Assembly: GCA_963565915.1 (NCBI GenBank)
Contig: OY751493.1
Span: 806,001 to 870,000, forward strand
DNA length: 64,000 nt
Direction: 5' to 3'
DNA from: Entoloma clypeatum
Taxonomy: Eukaryota > Basidiomycota > Agaricomycetes > Agaricales > Entolomataceae
Positions 1-11,256 of the stretch are shown here, one piece after another. Within the stretch, counting starts at the first letter, position 1. Every line of letters starts with the position of its first letter. The position numbers and the translations under genes are program-made. A model generated the notes under the pieces. The model was not told the DNA's origin. It saw nothing but the letters and a program-made list of their open reading frames with translations, and made no database searches.

Positions 1-125
1 CTGTCCCTTGCACCCAACGACCACCTCTTGTGCCCAACGCCTCTCTCTTGTACCAACGGCCTCTGCTCATGCCCAACGGCCTTTCCTCAATCCAATGACA
101 GTGTCCCTCGCACTCAATGACCAGT
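1..125. repeat. Left arm of an inverted ~20-bp minisatellite array
   Basis: Degenerate units built around CCCAACGGCC recur about every 20 bp (near 13, 33, 53, 72, 91 and 111). They are the reverse complement of the units at 620-912, so the two arrays face each other across about 490 bp. The array is cut by the window edge. It could be the subterminal repeat of a non-autonomous DNA transposon. Confidence 0.6.
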
Positions 126-384
126 TGTGAGTCTATGCTATGGTGCACTATATAAGGGCCTACCTTCTACAGGACTATTTGGTCTATCACAACTATAAAG
201 AGCTATCATGCACCTTGGTTTTTTCCTGATGAGTACTATGATGTTACAATGCTATCATGCTTCAGTACTACATTGCTAGAGGTTGCTATGCCTGTCAGTG
301 AGGTTGCTACAAGATTCTATGGCTGCTATGCACATGAGTGTGTTTGCTATGGTTTGCTACCACTAGTGATTGAAAGTTCAGTTC

Positions 385-545
385 GGTCTCGTTTTTGACC
401 CCTGAAAAGGAAGGACCGAGGACCACACTGGTCTCAATTTTACATGGTCACCTTGAAAAACCGGACCAGACTGGTGAGAGACCGGTCTGACCAGTCTGTT
501 TATTCAAGTCTGATAAGACTGGACCGGTTTAAACCAGTCCAGACT
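385..545. repeat. Degenerate GGTCTG/ACCGGT repeat with palindrome
   Basis: Short words such as GGTCTG, GACCGG and CCAGTC recur in both orientations. A near-perfect palindrome, GACCGGTTTAAACCAGTC, lies at 522-539 and is repeated exactly at 2251-2268. The 126-384 stretch before it holds loose GCTATG-type repeats and no gene. Confidence 0.55.
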
Positions 546-619
546 TGTAATATGTACTGTACTAGGCTACGAGAGTGTGCTACTGGATGGCGCATGCACA
601 TATCGTCTGAGTCTCACCG

Positions 620-912
620 TCTGACGCCGTTGGGCGCAAGTGGATGCAAGTGGACATGTTGGGCGTGAGTGGACGTGTTGGGCATGAGTGGACTCCGTTG
701 GGTGTGAAAAGGGACTGTTGGGCGTGAGAGAACACCATTGGGCGCCAGAGGGGGCCATTGAGCAGAAGTGGGGGCCATTGAGCTTCAAGGGCAGTGTTGG
801 GTGTTAGAGGCGGCCATTGGACACAAGTGTGGGCCGTTGGGCACTAGAGGGGCTGTTGGGCACTAGAGGGGCTGTTGGGCACAAGTGGTGGCTGTTGGGC
901 GGAGGTGGTGGT
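620..912. repeat. Right arm of the inverted ~20-bp minisatellite array
   Basis: About fourteen units built around GTTGGGCAC(A)AG recur every 18-21 bp. The last three are almost identical (near 837, 855 and 873). This is the reverse complement of the 1-125 array. Open frames crossing it are repeat translations, not genes. Confidence 0.65.
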
Positions 913-2120
913 CAGATGGAGTGGAGGTGGGGAAAAAGAAAAGTGTGGGAAGGTTTTGCTGTATGTCGACTTATGGTTCGAGTTTTGGCAATTGCCGAGC
1001 ATGCTCAGCAGTCAGTGCCAAGCAATGCATGTTGTCGAAACTTGCGCCCTCAATGCCCAAACCATGGCACCACAAGCCTCAAAAACAGATCTTAACTTAT
1101 GTAGAGATATTTAGAAACTTATAGCAAGTATATATAAAGTTAAATACATCAGCTATGTATGGTAGAAGGTCTGTACTCCAAAATGATACATCAAACCACA
1201 CTGTAAATCATGATGAACAGTGTGGCATGGTGTTTTCAAACACAAAAAACAACATTTCCTGGCTTCCTCCTTTCCACAACACTTGTACTCCAAATATACT
1301 GTACATATACTATTGAAACATTGTATGTAAACCTATTCAGACCCTTCAAGTAAAATTCAAGGTGAATATGAGCAAAATAGATCGAAAATTTGACCAAAAA
1401 AATTTATTCCAGCTTTGGATTCTTCACATTCAGGGGATCTTATAGCATATTTGTTTTTCAAATTTGGTTCATTCCTTGGGGAGATATAGCACTTGTTCTG
1501 AAATCTGCACATTTTATTATTTCTATCTTATCTAGACTTCTAAAAATTATACAAAGTGTGTCAGAAGGTGAATACATATCCCATAAGTAGTTCTATTACT
1601 TTAAACTATTATTAGGCCATGAGAAAGGCACCCTGCGCGCCTGTGTGATGCATTTTGCATATTGTTTACTATTATTTGTTGTAGAGCATGGCACCTCTAT
1701 AACTTAAAATCTGTGGCGAAATTTCAGAAAAACAATACATATTGAGTGAGATATAATCCTCTCCTACATAATTGATATAGTAGAAACCCTTACTTGTTCC
1801 TGTGTAGACATAATAAGCAGATGTGCGATGGTTTTGGGGATTTGTTTACATGTATTTGACACATTTGATGCACACGTGATGTGCGTCATCCAACGTCGAA
1901 ACGATGCATCCACCCATTACTGACCTTGCAATGAGGGGCACACATGTTGAAAAGGTTACAATATATTTATAGATTTTATAGAAAGCCTGTGTCTACATGT
2001 GATTGAGGCAGAGGGGGTGCACACACACCCTTTGTCTTTTTTGGCTGGTTGTGCCTATTTTGGAAGTGGCCTATTTGGGAAGTGAAAAGGTGGGTATGTA
2101 GAGTGAGTGAGCAAGAAATT
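913..2120. other. AT-rich stretch without a supportable gene
   Basis: No open frame has a recognisable domain or a splice-consistent extension. Sequence is AT-rich and looks like decayed repeat DNA. Confidence 0.5.
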
Positions 2121-2123
2121 ACA

Positions 2124-2205
2124 ATGGTTCTGTGGCTTAGTTGGTTAAGTTATTAGAATAATAGTATATACTATAGAGGCTGAGAGTTCAAGCCTTACTG
2201 ATGGC
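2124..2205 (+). repeat. tRNA-like head, possibly a tRNA-derived SINE
   Basis: An A-box-like word TGGCTTAGTTGG (2133-2144) is followed 51 bp later by a B-box-like GAGTTCAAGCC (2184-2194), a spacing compatible with a pol III internal promoter. The flanks do not pair as a convincing acceptor stem, so I read it as a tRNA-derived SINE head or a tRNA pseudogene rather than a working tRNA. Confidence 0.35.
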
Positions 2206-2244
2206 ACAAATTTTGCTTGGTGCTGGGCCCTCAGAGCGTTCTGT

Positions 2245-2425
2245 GAAAAAGACCGGTTTAAACCAGTCTTTGCCTGGTCTTTCAAATCTTAAAATTCAGA
2301 GAGAACCGAGGACTGGTTGTGATCGAAAACCTTAAAACTTGAGACTGCAGTCCGGTCTCAAACCGGTTCGTTCAGGTCCGGTTTCGGTCTGGTTTTAGGT
2401 TCTTGAGACTGGACTTAAAACACTA
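2245..2425. repeat. Second degenerate ACCGGT/GGTCTG repeat
   Basis: Same word set as 385-545, including an identical copy of the 18-bp palindrome at 2251-2268. It sits directly between the tRNA-like head and the truncated copia end, so it may be the tail of the same composite repeat. Confidence 0.5.
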
Positions 2426-2431
2426 GCTACC

Positions 2432-3484
2432 AGCTCTGGGACCACTTTGCTGATGAGGCATTATCAATGTGATGGACGTCAGGGACCCACAGAATGTCGC
2501 GGACATTCTGACAAAGGCACTTTTCTCAGACAAGCAAGCGAGACATACAAGCAGTATGGGGACACTTGGCTTGAGGGGGAGTGTTGGAGTAATGGAGCAA
2601 GCCAAGTGGTTACCATATTCATATCATATGTTATATACCATTCTGGCTACAACAACCTCATCTCCGATCAATTCCAATCAATTCCAATCCAATGATCTCC
2701 AATCAATTCTGATATTCCGGACATCCGTTACCTCCGCATCTCTGCATGTTGCCATTGTGCATATTTATAACTCCATGCCTTTATGCATTTCATATTCATA
2801 TTCCCATTTACTTATGCATCGCCTTTTCTGCATGGTCCGTTGACCGACATCTCTGATGTTCGATACAGTCGCTGGCAACTTATGCCACAACTCCAGACCT
2901 ACTCCGACCATCTCTGTAAAGCAATCACATTTAGATATTTAAGCTCGTACCACACCTGTAGTTCCTCAGTTCAAATATCAACAAAGTTCACTCCTCTACT
3001 CTCGTTTCATGCCAGAGATTCTTGCCATGGTACAATACGCCGACGACATCATCATCTATTGCTCTTCCCCCATAGTTACTCTTCGACAAGCTCAGTACTG
3101 CGTCCGAGTCACAACTCCAACATCGTCCGATCACTTCCACGTCAGCATGGCTCTCTCCGAGATCTCTCCGAGATCCTCCGCACCTCCGACCTCTCCTCCG
3201 ACCTCCTGAAATTGGGACACCTTATCCAACAACGGCGGTGCAACACATATGTTGAAGCCATGTCCCTCCCCTTTGTCATTCCTCCGCATTTCCGGAGTTG
3301 CACTCCAGTCCAGTATTCCGTCCGACCTCCAACGGACTCCAACAAAGCTCCGACTTTTCACCTACTTAACATCATATGCGGAATAATAGGGTTCATATAT
3401 CAAAATTGTGGCTATGCTAATATAACCTACTACTCCCGCCCACACTGGGCGTCTGTCTGCGTGATTCCTGCGTGACGTCAAACA
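2432..3484 (+). mobile_element. 5'-truncated Ty1/copia element: pol C-terminus, PPT and 3' LTR
   Basis: A short frame at 2469-2581 reads VADILTKALFSDKQ, the conserved end of copia RNase H. It is followed by a polypurine tract (GAGGGGGAG, 2573-2581) and a sequence starting TGTTGG at 2582 and ending CAAACA at 3484, which gives a 903-bp LTR. Everything upstream of the last part of pol is missing. This LTR is unlike those of the three larger elements, so it is a fourth copia lineage. It contains CTCCGAC-type short repeats near 3150-3210. No 5' LTR or target duplication is visible. Confidence 0.7.
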
Positions 3485-3570
3485 CTAGGCTACAACCCTA
3501 CACAAGATTCTCAAGAATACATTTGCTTGGGTCGAGTATTATTGCTGTTTTCAAAAAAGTTGGCCAAACA

Positions 3571-4226
3571 GCCATTTTGAGTAAACACAAAAAATTTCCA
3601 CACCAAGCATCAAATCTGAGTCAAAGGCAGCTGGCTCGCTCAATTCTTGTTCAATAATAATGAAAATTGACTGTATTGAAGCACAAGAATTCTGCATGCT
3701 GAAAATGTCATTGTAAGCCAATGCAAAAGTTGGTAGATTTGAGAACCACATTCTGCCAAAATAAACTCTACCACAACCAAATTCCAAGAAGCCAAAAGAC
3801 ATCACTATCCCCCCAGCCCTGCGAACGGCGATCCTCCAGATGTCTATTCAGCCCCAAGGAAATCTATGCCTTCACATCGGTCAGTGAGCGCCAACAACGA
3901 AGAATCCTGAAACAATCTGTTCAAACTTACCTCATTTTTCATCCTTTCCCCTGGTAGGATTCTTTCATGTTGGAGCACTAGCTGCGCCATGGCCACGGCC
4001 ACAGGAACAATTCTTTGGTGGCATGTGAGTTGGTGTGTCCACAACTACATATATTGAAATAACAATTTCAGAATTCACTTGGTATCAAACAATCCATCCT
4101 CTTACAGTGCTCTAGAGTACTTCAATACATCAATTTTTATTACTATTGAACAAGAACTGAGCCAGGCAGCCACCTCTGAAGATTTGACGCACAGCGCACA
4201 AATTTTTTGTGTTTACTCAAAATGGC
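3571..4226. mobile_element. Foldback / MITE-like element with ~110-bp inverted repeats
   Basis: 3571-3684 is the imperfect reverse complement of 4117-4226. Both arms contain TTGTGTTTACTCAAAATGGC and a run around ATTGAACAAGAA. The roughly 430 bp between the arms has no convincing coding frame. Long inverted repeats around a non-coding core fit a non-autonomous DNA transposon. No clear target duplication could be assigned outside the arms. Confidence 0.6.
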
Positions 4227-4396
4227 CAATGGGACAGAACTCTACGAAGGCGTTGTATAAGACCACGGAATAATTTTGGGCTTTTAAAATCTTATTCTAT
4301 GAGTTGTCTTTTATGATGAAAAATGGAAAGTGAAGGGAATTTTACCAGATTTGCTTCACGCGAGATTGGCACAACAATTCAGCCCTTGCGAGTCAT

Positions 4397-4705
4397 TGTT
4401 GAAACTTTTCCCATCACATAGATTAGATTAGATTAGATTACATCACGTGACCTTTACATATCTTCATTACATACTTGTTTGGTTGGTACAAACAGTAGTA
4501 CGGTATATAAGACCAGGAAACTGTCAATATCAACAAGTTGTCTCTTGACTCTTAACCAGCTCCATCGCTCTTACCAGCCTCAACCGCTCTCACCAGCCTT
4601 ACCCCTCCAAACCATGTAAGTGACCATAGCGGTATTGTAGAGTACTTCCACTGTAGCTATGTTGCTCAGTACACCTGTGGTTAGCGCCCAGGTGGAACTT
4701 CAACA
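4397..4705 (+). repeat. 5' LTR of element A
   Basis: Begins TGTTGAAAC and ends TTCAACA, the TG..CA inverted ends of an LTR. It contains a GATTA tandem run (4421-4440). It differs from the 3' LTR by roughly 15 positions, most of them in the last third. Confidence 0.93.
4443..4511 (+). promoter_or_regulatory. U3 promoter: TCACGTGA palindrome and TATA box
   Basis: The palindrome TCACGTGA (4443-4450), a bHLH/Cbf1-type site, lies about 55 bp upstream of TATATAAG (4504-4511). Both are kept in all four LTR copies of this family in the window. Use as the retrotransposon promoter is inferred from position. Confidence 0.55.
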
Positions 4706-4720
4706 GGTTATGGGCCCCGG
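4706..4720 (+). promoter_or_regulatory. Primer-binding site (half-tRNA type)
   Basis: GGTTATGGGCCCCGG follows the LTR directly. It does not start with the usual TGG that pairs with a tRNA 3' end. TTATGGGCCC matches the complement of an initiator-Met anticodon loop and stem, as in Drosophila copia, which primes from a half tRNA. The same 15 bases occur at elements B and C. Confidence 0.65.
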
Positions 4721-5069
4721 ATAGCAGAGGGACTTGGGAAACGCTGGCAACAGCGAGTACCTGCCCACTCTACCCTGGTTGGCAAAAGAACCGATCGAAA
4801 GATCTAGGTTCTGAGTCTTACTTCTTCACACATGAACCTGGGAACGTCATTACGACAAGTACCTGTCATGAGACGTCCCTAAGGGGATTGACCTAGTACA
4901 CTCCATGTGGAAACGTTGATCGCACCTTATACGTTTCCGACATATAAAGGGTTTTCCCGTGACCGCTATTCCTAAAAGGAATATGTCATAAGGAATCATT
5001 TAATTGTTTTCTTGAATCATATTCATAACACATCACTGATTGGGAACCCTTTCTTAGATTCATCTAAAA

Positions 5070-8000
5070 ATGTCTACCTCTCGTTCTGCCCTCGACATCA
5101 TCACCGCCTTTGACGGCATCGACTACCAGAGCTGGGCCGAGAAAATGAAGTCTTACCTCCTCCATCAAGGAGTCTGGCGCATCGTCTCTGGCAACATCAC
5201 TCGTCCCGTGATCGCCGACTTCACCACTACGGTCTCCACTCCCGGTCCCACCGCCGCTGCTCCTCCTGTGCTGGTTACCACTGTTGACCAGCCCGGCTTC
5301 CGCAAGGAAGAAAAAGCCTGGATTAGGGACGACGACACAGCCCTTGGAGCGATCCGTCTGAAAGTCTCTGAGGCGATCAGGCGACATATCAAAGACAGCA
5401 CCTCGGCACTTGGCGCGTGGAAAACGCTAAAGGATGCCTACTCCAAGGTATCCCCGGCTGTCATCTTCGGCGACTTCAAGGCCGCCGCCACCTTCAAGCT
5501 GTCTGGACGCGACCCCGTGCCTGAAATCAAACGCCTGGGGTCTCTCTTCGCCCGGCTTGCCAATTCGAACTTTATCGTCCCCGATTTGATGCAGGCAATG
5601 GTCCTGGCCAATGCAATTCCCGACGCCTGGTCGTCACTTTCCACCGCCCTTTTTCAAGTCTACAACGCCGACGATTTCACCTACAAAGCCGTCGCCGAGA
5701 GCATCATCTCTGAATACAGGCGCAAGTATTCGGTCGGGTCTACTCGTGTGTCCAATGAGCAGGCCCGGAAAATTTCCGGGACAAAGCGCAAGGGGCAGGA
5801 CCCCAAATGGGAAAAGCAGCAAAAGCCGAGTACCTCGCAGAACGATGCTGACGAGCAGCCTAACTCGGCCGACCCAAGTACCGCTTCTGAAAAGAAGAAG
5901 GGAAAGGGACGCTGGCGCAATCAGAAGAAAAGCGCTAACAATGCGGACAACACGTCCGACCATGTGGAAGAAACAGTTGAGTTTGTTGCTCCTGCCATTC
6001 ACTTCCCCCCTCTTCCGGCACCGTCCTTCACCACCGTCACTGGCCGCGGGAAAACAACAAGTACCGCACAGCCCGATTCAGGAAAAATGCAGTCGCTCCT
6101 GCAACGCATGAACCCGCCTCCTTCTCAGTACACCGGACTTCCATCTGGAAAACCGTCTGTGTGGAAAAAGAACGATCATGTCCGTAAACTCGCACGGAAC
6201 ATTGGTGCTCGTCCCTCAGGGTCAAACCTTCGAATTCTGGATACGATTATCCCAGAAGAAGATGGAAGACCATCCAAGCAGCGTCGAGTCACTCCGCCTT
6301 TGGATGACTCCCTCAGGATGATGGACATAGACCATCAAAGCGAGCGGATGGGGCCGGAACAATTCGAAGATGGGCTGATCGAACTTGACGGTTCGTCACA
6401 TCCTTCTCTCAAACTTGACCAAATGGGAAACGCTAATAATCACGCACAGACGTTTGAATATATATTAGCTAGTACCGATGCAGATAGTATAGATCTCTTT
6501 AGTGATGATCTGTACAAAAAATATATCAGACATTTCGCGTCCTGCACACACTGCAAAGAGAGAGAACGCGCTCAGTGGATCTTAGATTCCGGCGCATCAT
6601 TACACTTTACCCATGAGTTCAAAGACTTCGCATATTACAGGCCTCTCAAGGCTAAGCGATTTGTCCAAACAGCTGCAAAGGGAAAGAAACTGGAAATTCT
6701 CGGAGTTGGGGCCGTTCCAGTATGGCATACCCTAAATGGGGAAATAAAAACCCACCTTCTCTGACCTGTATTCTACATTCCGGACATGGACACACGCCTA
6801 TTGTCCCTAGGCGTCTTCCTCAATCACGGTTACAAAGTAGACGGAATGCGTGGAGAAATCAACATCTCCAAAGGACAGAACAAAATACAGTTCTCGCCTC
6901 ACATTCTCGGACAAACCATTTATTGGTTAGACACTGAAATACGCTATGACCAAATCCACGCGATCTCTAGCGAAATCACTGTCGAAACCTGGCACAAACG
7001 CCTTGGCCACCCAAATGACCAGGCGCTCAATAAGATTCCCACCAGTACCAAAGGAGTACCCAAAACATTAGTACGTGAGAAATCACAGGAAAGCTGCACA
7101 GGGTGTCTCAAAGGGAAAATGCCGAATCAGTCATACCCCAATTCAATGACGAGGGCTGTCAAACCCTTCGATCTGATTCATTCAGACCTGAAACAGATAT
7201 CCACGGCATCGTACCACAAGTACAAATACTTCCTCATGTTTTTGGACGATTTTTCAGCTCATGTCTGGGTCGTCTTGCTTAGGAAAAAGTCTGGTGCCAT
7301 TACGGCACTGAGACAGTTTCTTGCGATGATCCAGAACCAATTTGCCGCTACTCCTAAGAAGTGGCGAGTTGATGGAGGTGGAGAATTTGACAAATACAAA
7401 GATGTACTTGCCGATCATGGAATTCTGATCGACGTCACGCTCCCATATCAGCACCAGCAGAATGGTAGAGCAGAAAGGATCAATCAAACATTATGGGAAA
7501 AATCTCAGGCATTGCGCTTTGATGCATGCTTACCGCCCATGTGGTGGGAATTCTGTTTGGAACACGCAGCATTCCTCTACAATAGAACCCCCATGCAGCG
7601 TCTTGAATGGAAAACCCCTTACCTCAGGGTGACCAATGAGATACCCGACATGTCCAGCGTCAGAGTATTTGGATGTCAGGCATATGTATATATCCCAAAG
7701 GAGAAACGTAGGAACTCCCTGGAATCAAGATCCCGATTGATGATTTATCTCGGATCGAAACCAGGGGTCAAAGGATACCGCTTCATGGATCCTGAGACCA
7801 ACACGATTTTCATGGGCGGGAAAGCTATCTTTGATGAAAGCAAGTACCCTAGATGCCACATCGACCCGTTGCCAGAAAACCACCCAGAAATGGAAGACCC
7901 AGAGCCGGCTGATGAGTTTGAGGATCTCATTCCTGGCAGCAATGACGACGATAGTCACAACGAAACACCTCATGACCCAGTTCCCATTGAACAGGATCAA

Positions 8001-9797
8001 CCTGAATCAGACAACGAATTGCCTGCCAGTGAGCCTGATGACGAACTGCGAATACCCACTCTGGAACCCGAGCAAGTACCAGATCGACCGATCAGGGAAC
8101 AACAAGTTCGGAAGATGCCAGGAAGCATCTATGGGAAAGACACTCCAGCGTCTGATCTTGAAAAATTAGATCGAAGACGGAGATTGGGCGGTCAAACGGC
8201 ATGGATGAATGACCTCCTGATGGAGGCGATATCGGTCCAAGTTGGCATTGTTGAAATGTCCCATAAAGACATATACCCTCTTTCAAATAAAGAAGACTGG
8301 TATGCAGCTGAACGTAAAGAGCTAGACATGCTCAAACGCCGCGGGGTGATCACGGAGCTAGTACCCCTGCCTGCAGGGAGGAAAGCTCTAAGAAACAAAT
8401 GGGTTTATAACGAAAAGTCCGACGGGCATCTGAAAGCACGCCTTGTCGCAAAAGGCTTTTTACAAGTAGAAGGGATCGACTTTGATCAGATCTTCTCACC
8501 AGTCGTAAGATATGAAACCGTCCGACTAATACTGGCATTGACAGCCCTTGAAGGGTGGTTCATGACACTTTTGGACGTCTCATCAGCCTTCCTCTATGAA
8601 ATGCTCTGTGAAGTCATTTACATGTGACAGCCTGAGGGCTACATAGTAAAAGGGAAAGAACACCTCGTGTACCAACTATTCAAAGCTCTATATGGACTTA
8701 AGCAGGCCGCATTAGCCTGGTGGAGGGAACTTGATTCCTCCATGAAAAAGCTCGGCTTTGTCCGGCTTCACTCCGATGCGGGAGTGTTCATTCACAAAAG
8801 TACCAACGGGGAAATTGTAATCGCCGTCATCTATGTCGACGACTCTGCTTTTCTCGGCACAAACCAGGAATACACGCTAGAGAAAAAGAAGGCCTTCATG
8901 ACCACATGGGAATGTAGGGACCTAGGGCACCTTGTGCCCGATGGGGAACCGAAAGAATTTCTCTCTATCCAAATAAGGCAACGCGGGAAACGTATCTTCA
9001 TCGATCAAGTACCTTACCTTGAGAAAATACTCGAACGAATGGGGATGAGCGAATCTAACACCACCCATACACCACTTCCTACGGGCTACAAACCCATGAT
9101 GTCCGAAGATGAACCCAATGCAGAACTTCGATCAAAGTACCAATCCGTCATCGGATCACTTCTATATCTGATGATTGGAACAAGGCCAGACATCTGTTTT
9201 GCCGTAATTAAAATGTCGCAGTTTTCCGCAAATCCCACCAAACGCCATTTAGAAGTGGCTAGGGATATTTGCAGGTATCTGAAGGCGACAAAAAATTATG
9301 CAATCATGTATGATGGCGACTCAGGGAAAGGAATCTATGCATTTACAGACTCCGACTGGGCGTCAGATGAAAACACGAGGAGGTCTACCACTGGCTTCTT
9401 CATATCACTGGCGTCTGGAGCAGTGACATGGGTATCATCGGCGCAAAAGACCATCGCCCTCTCTTCCACAGAAGCAGAGTATATGGCATTATCAGACTGC
9501 AGTCGTGCAGCAACATGGCTGAGAAGCATGCTTGCCGAACTTGGAATGCAGATCGGATCAGTACCGATCTACGGAGATAACAACGGCTCCGTCTTTATCG
9601 CATCCAACCCTGTAACTGAGAAGCGATCCAAGCACATTGACGTGCGATTCCACTTCGTCAGAGAAAAAGTCTCCGAAGGGATAATTACGGTCGAATTCAT
9701 TGAAGGAGTGAACAACCCTGCAGACCTTTTAATTAAGAATCTGGGAAAAATCCTCTTTTCCAAGTTTATCCCGTACTTTGGATTGATAAAAAACTAG
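5070..9797 (+). pseudogene. Gag-pol polyprotein of element A with two nonsense codons
   Basis: One reading frame from ATG 5070 to the stop at 9795-9797 is interrupted by TGA at 6762-6764 and 8625-8627. The intact sister in element B has CGA at both places, so both are C-to-T changes at CpG. Domains in order: gag (SWAEKMKSYLL near the N-terminus), protease motif WILDSGAS, pre-integrase TWHKRLGHP, integrase core with HSDLK, VDGGGE and NGRAE, reverse transcriptase with YVDD, and RNase H with TDSDWAS and SSTEAEY. No CX2CX4HX4C zinc knuckle is present; an H-x3-C-x2-C motif precedes the protease. It cannot make a full polyprotein without readthrough. Confidence 0.92.
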
Positions 9798-9860
9798 GCG
9801 AAACAGAGTACCTATATACATATGTGGGAAAAAGTAAGATGTATTTAGAAGTATGTACTA

Positions 9861-10181
9861 AATATGGGGGGGTGTTGAAACTTTTCCCATCATGTAGATT
9901 AGATTAGATTAGATTACATCACGTGACCTTTACATATCTTCATTACATACTTGTTTGGTTGGTACAAACAGTAGTACGGTATATAAGACCAGGAAACTGT
10001 CAATATCAACAAGTTGTCTCTTGACTCTTAACCAGCTCCATCGCTCTTACCAGCCTCAACCGCTCTCACCAGCCTCACCCCTCCCAAACCATGTAAGTGG
10101 CTAGAACGGTCATGTAGAGTACTTCCACTGTAGCTGGTTGCTCAGTACATCTGTGGCTAACGCCCAGGTGGAACTTCAACA
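9861..10181 (+). repeat. Polypurine tract and 3' LTR of element A
   Basis: The tract ATGGGGGGG (to 9872) primes plus-strand synthesis and is followed by the 309-bp LTR at 9873-10181. GTCAT follows at 10182. Confidence 0.9.
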
Positions 10182-10186
10182 GTCAT

Positions 10187-10895
10187 CCACAAGATAATCC
10201 CTTATTCTGTATGTCGAATGGGATGTATTTGTGGCCTATCCAATAGCCCTGACCACTATACTAGCGCCTAGTGATTGCCAGGGGTTTCGAATCCCGCTCG
10301 GGTCGCGGGTGCGGGTACAGCTGGGTACGGGTACAGGTGTGGATTTCGGGACCCCCAATAAACCCACTCCCCATTTCCGTCCCAGCAGCCTGTGGATCCC
10401 CGTAGATGCCAAACCCGTCCATACCTGTGGGAACCCGTACCCGTGTACATGGGTGTGGGTTTTGGCGGGTATGGGTATGGGTTGAGCCAAAGGTACCCGA
10501 GGGTTACCCATGGCATTCACTAATAGCGCCCGGAACCAACGATGGGGAGGTTGTGGAAGCTGCATTCTCTATAATTGACAGCTGTACTCATGGGAGTCGG
10601 TGGCCAATCTCGTGAGGCTCGTCGGATCGCAACTCAGATGCACTCATTTGCACTTGTTTTGGCTCATTGATGCTCGTACAAGCTCCCACAAGTAAAATAT
10701 AGGTTTGCTGATGTTGAAAACAGCAATAATTATTGTACATTGACTGTATTATAATAAACTTGAATATGCCAATAAAATTTGACAACTTCCCCCCCATCTG
10801 TTGTGTGCTCCATCAATTCACCACACCGACAATGATACCGATAAACCAATACACTGGAAAGGGTGTTCCCATATATCTGTAGATTGTGAGACATT
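10187..10895. other. Spacer between elements A and C with a GGGTA/TACCC hairpin-like repeat
   Basis: 10275-10515 is made of degenerate GGGTACGGGTA-type words. It switches strand near 10400, where CCCGTACCC-type words appear, and then switches back. Frames open on both strands because of the composition. The remaining ~380 bp is AT-rich with no gene. Confidence 0.5.
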
Positions 10896-10900
10896 GGAAC

Positions 10901-11249
10901 TAATGATGTAACCGACATAGGCAGCCCAAAGGGCGCTCAAGATGTAACGGTACGAAGGCATGAAGGAAGCTCCACTAACCTGGTAAAGAGTAACTAAAGA
11001 TATTCTAGAAGCTGGACTAGCTTGTTAGTTAACTCAAAGAACTGGGGTGTTCAAGAAGTTAGGATTCATCGTACTAAATACATGGGTATTTATACTAATC
11101 CAATATGCGCATGGACCATTGTACAAACAATACATAAACAAGTCATGTGTCCGTGGTTATACCATAAACTCACATATATGGTAATAGTGACTTATAGTCA
11201 CTTCTTGTGACAAGCACATAGTGCGACATATCTGGCGATATGTTCAACA
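10901..11249 (-). repeat. 3' LTR of element C
   Basis: On the minus strand it runs from TGTTGAACATATC to CATCATTA. TATAAATA (plus-strand TATTTATA at 11087-11094) is a candidate TATA box. The adjacent polypurine tract is AAGTGAAGGGGAG (11250-11262, minus strand). Confidence 0.9.
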
Positions 11250-11256
11250 CTCCCCT

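Larger units (their letters stand above)
4397..10181 (+). mobile_element. Copia element A, complete but inactivated
   Basis: A 5785-bp Ty1/copia retrotransposon bounded by two 309-bp LTRs and by a perfect 5-bp target duplication, GTCAT, at 4392-4396 and 10182-10186. Internal order is primer site, one gag-pol frame (protease, integrase, reverse transcriptase, RNase H), polypurine tract, 3' LTR. Integrase upstream of reverse transcriptase is the defining Pseudoviridae order. It is the same family as the nested element B. Two nonsense codons break the polyprotein. Confidence 0.93.

Noticed and set aside
444..1124. Several short plus-strand open frames
   Set aside because: They cross minisatellite and ACCGGT repeats and show no domain; open by composition only.
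10231..10615. Open frames on both strands in the GGGTA tract
   Set aside because: Low-complexity translations (repeated GTGTGV/PYPYP-type residues).
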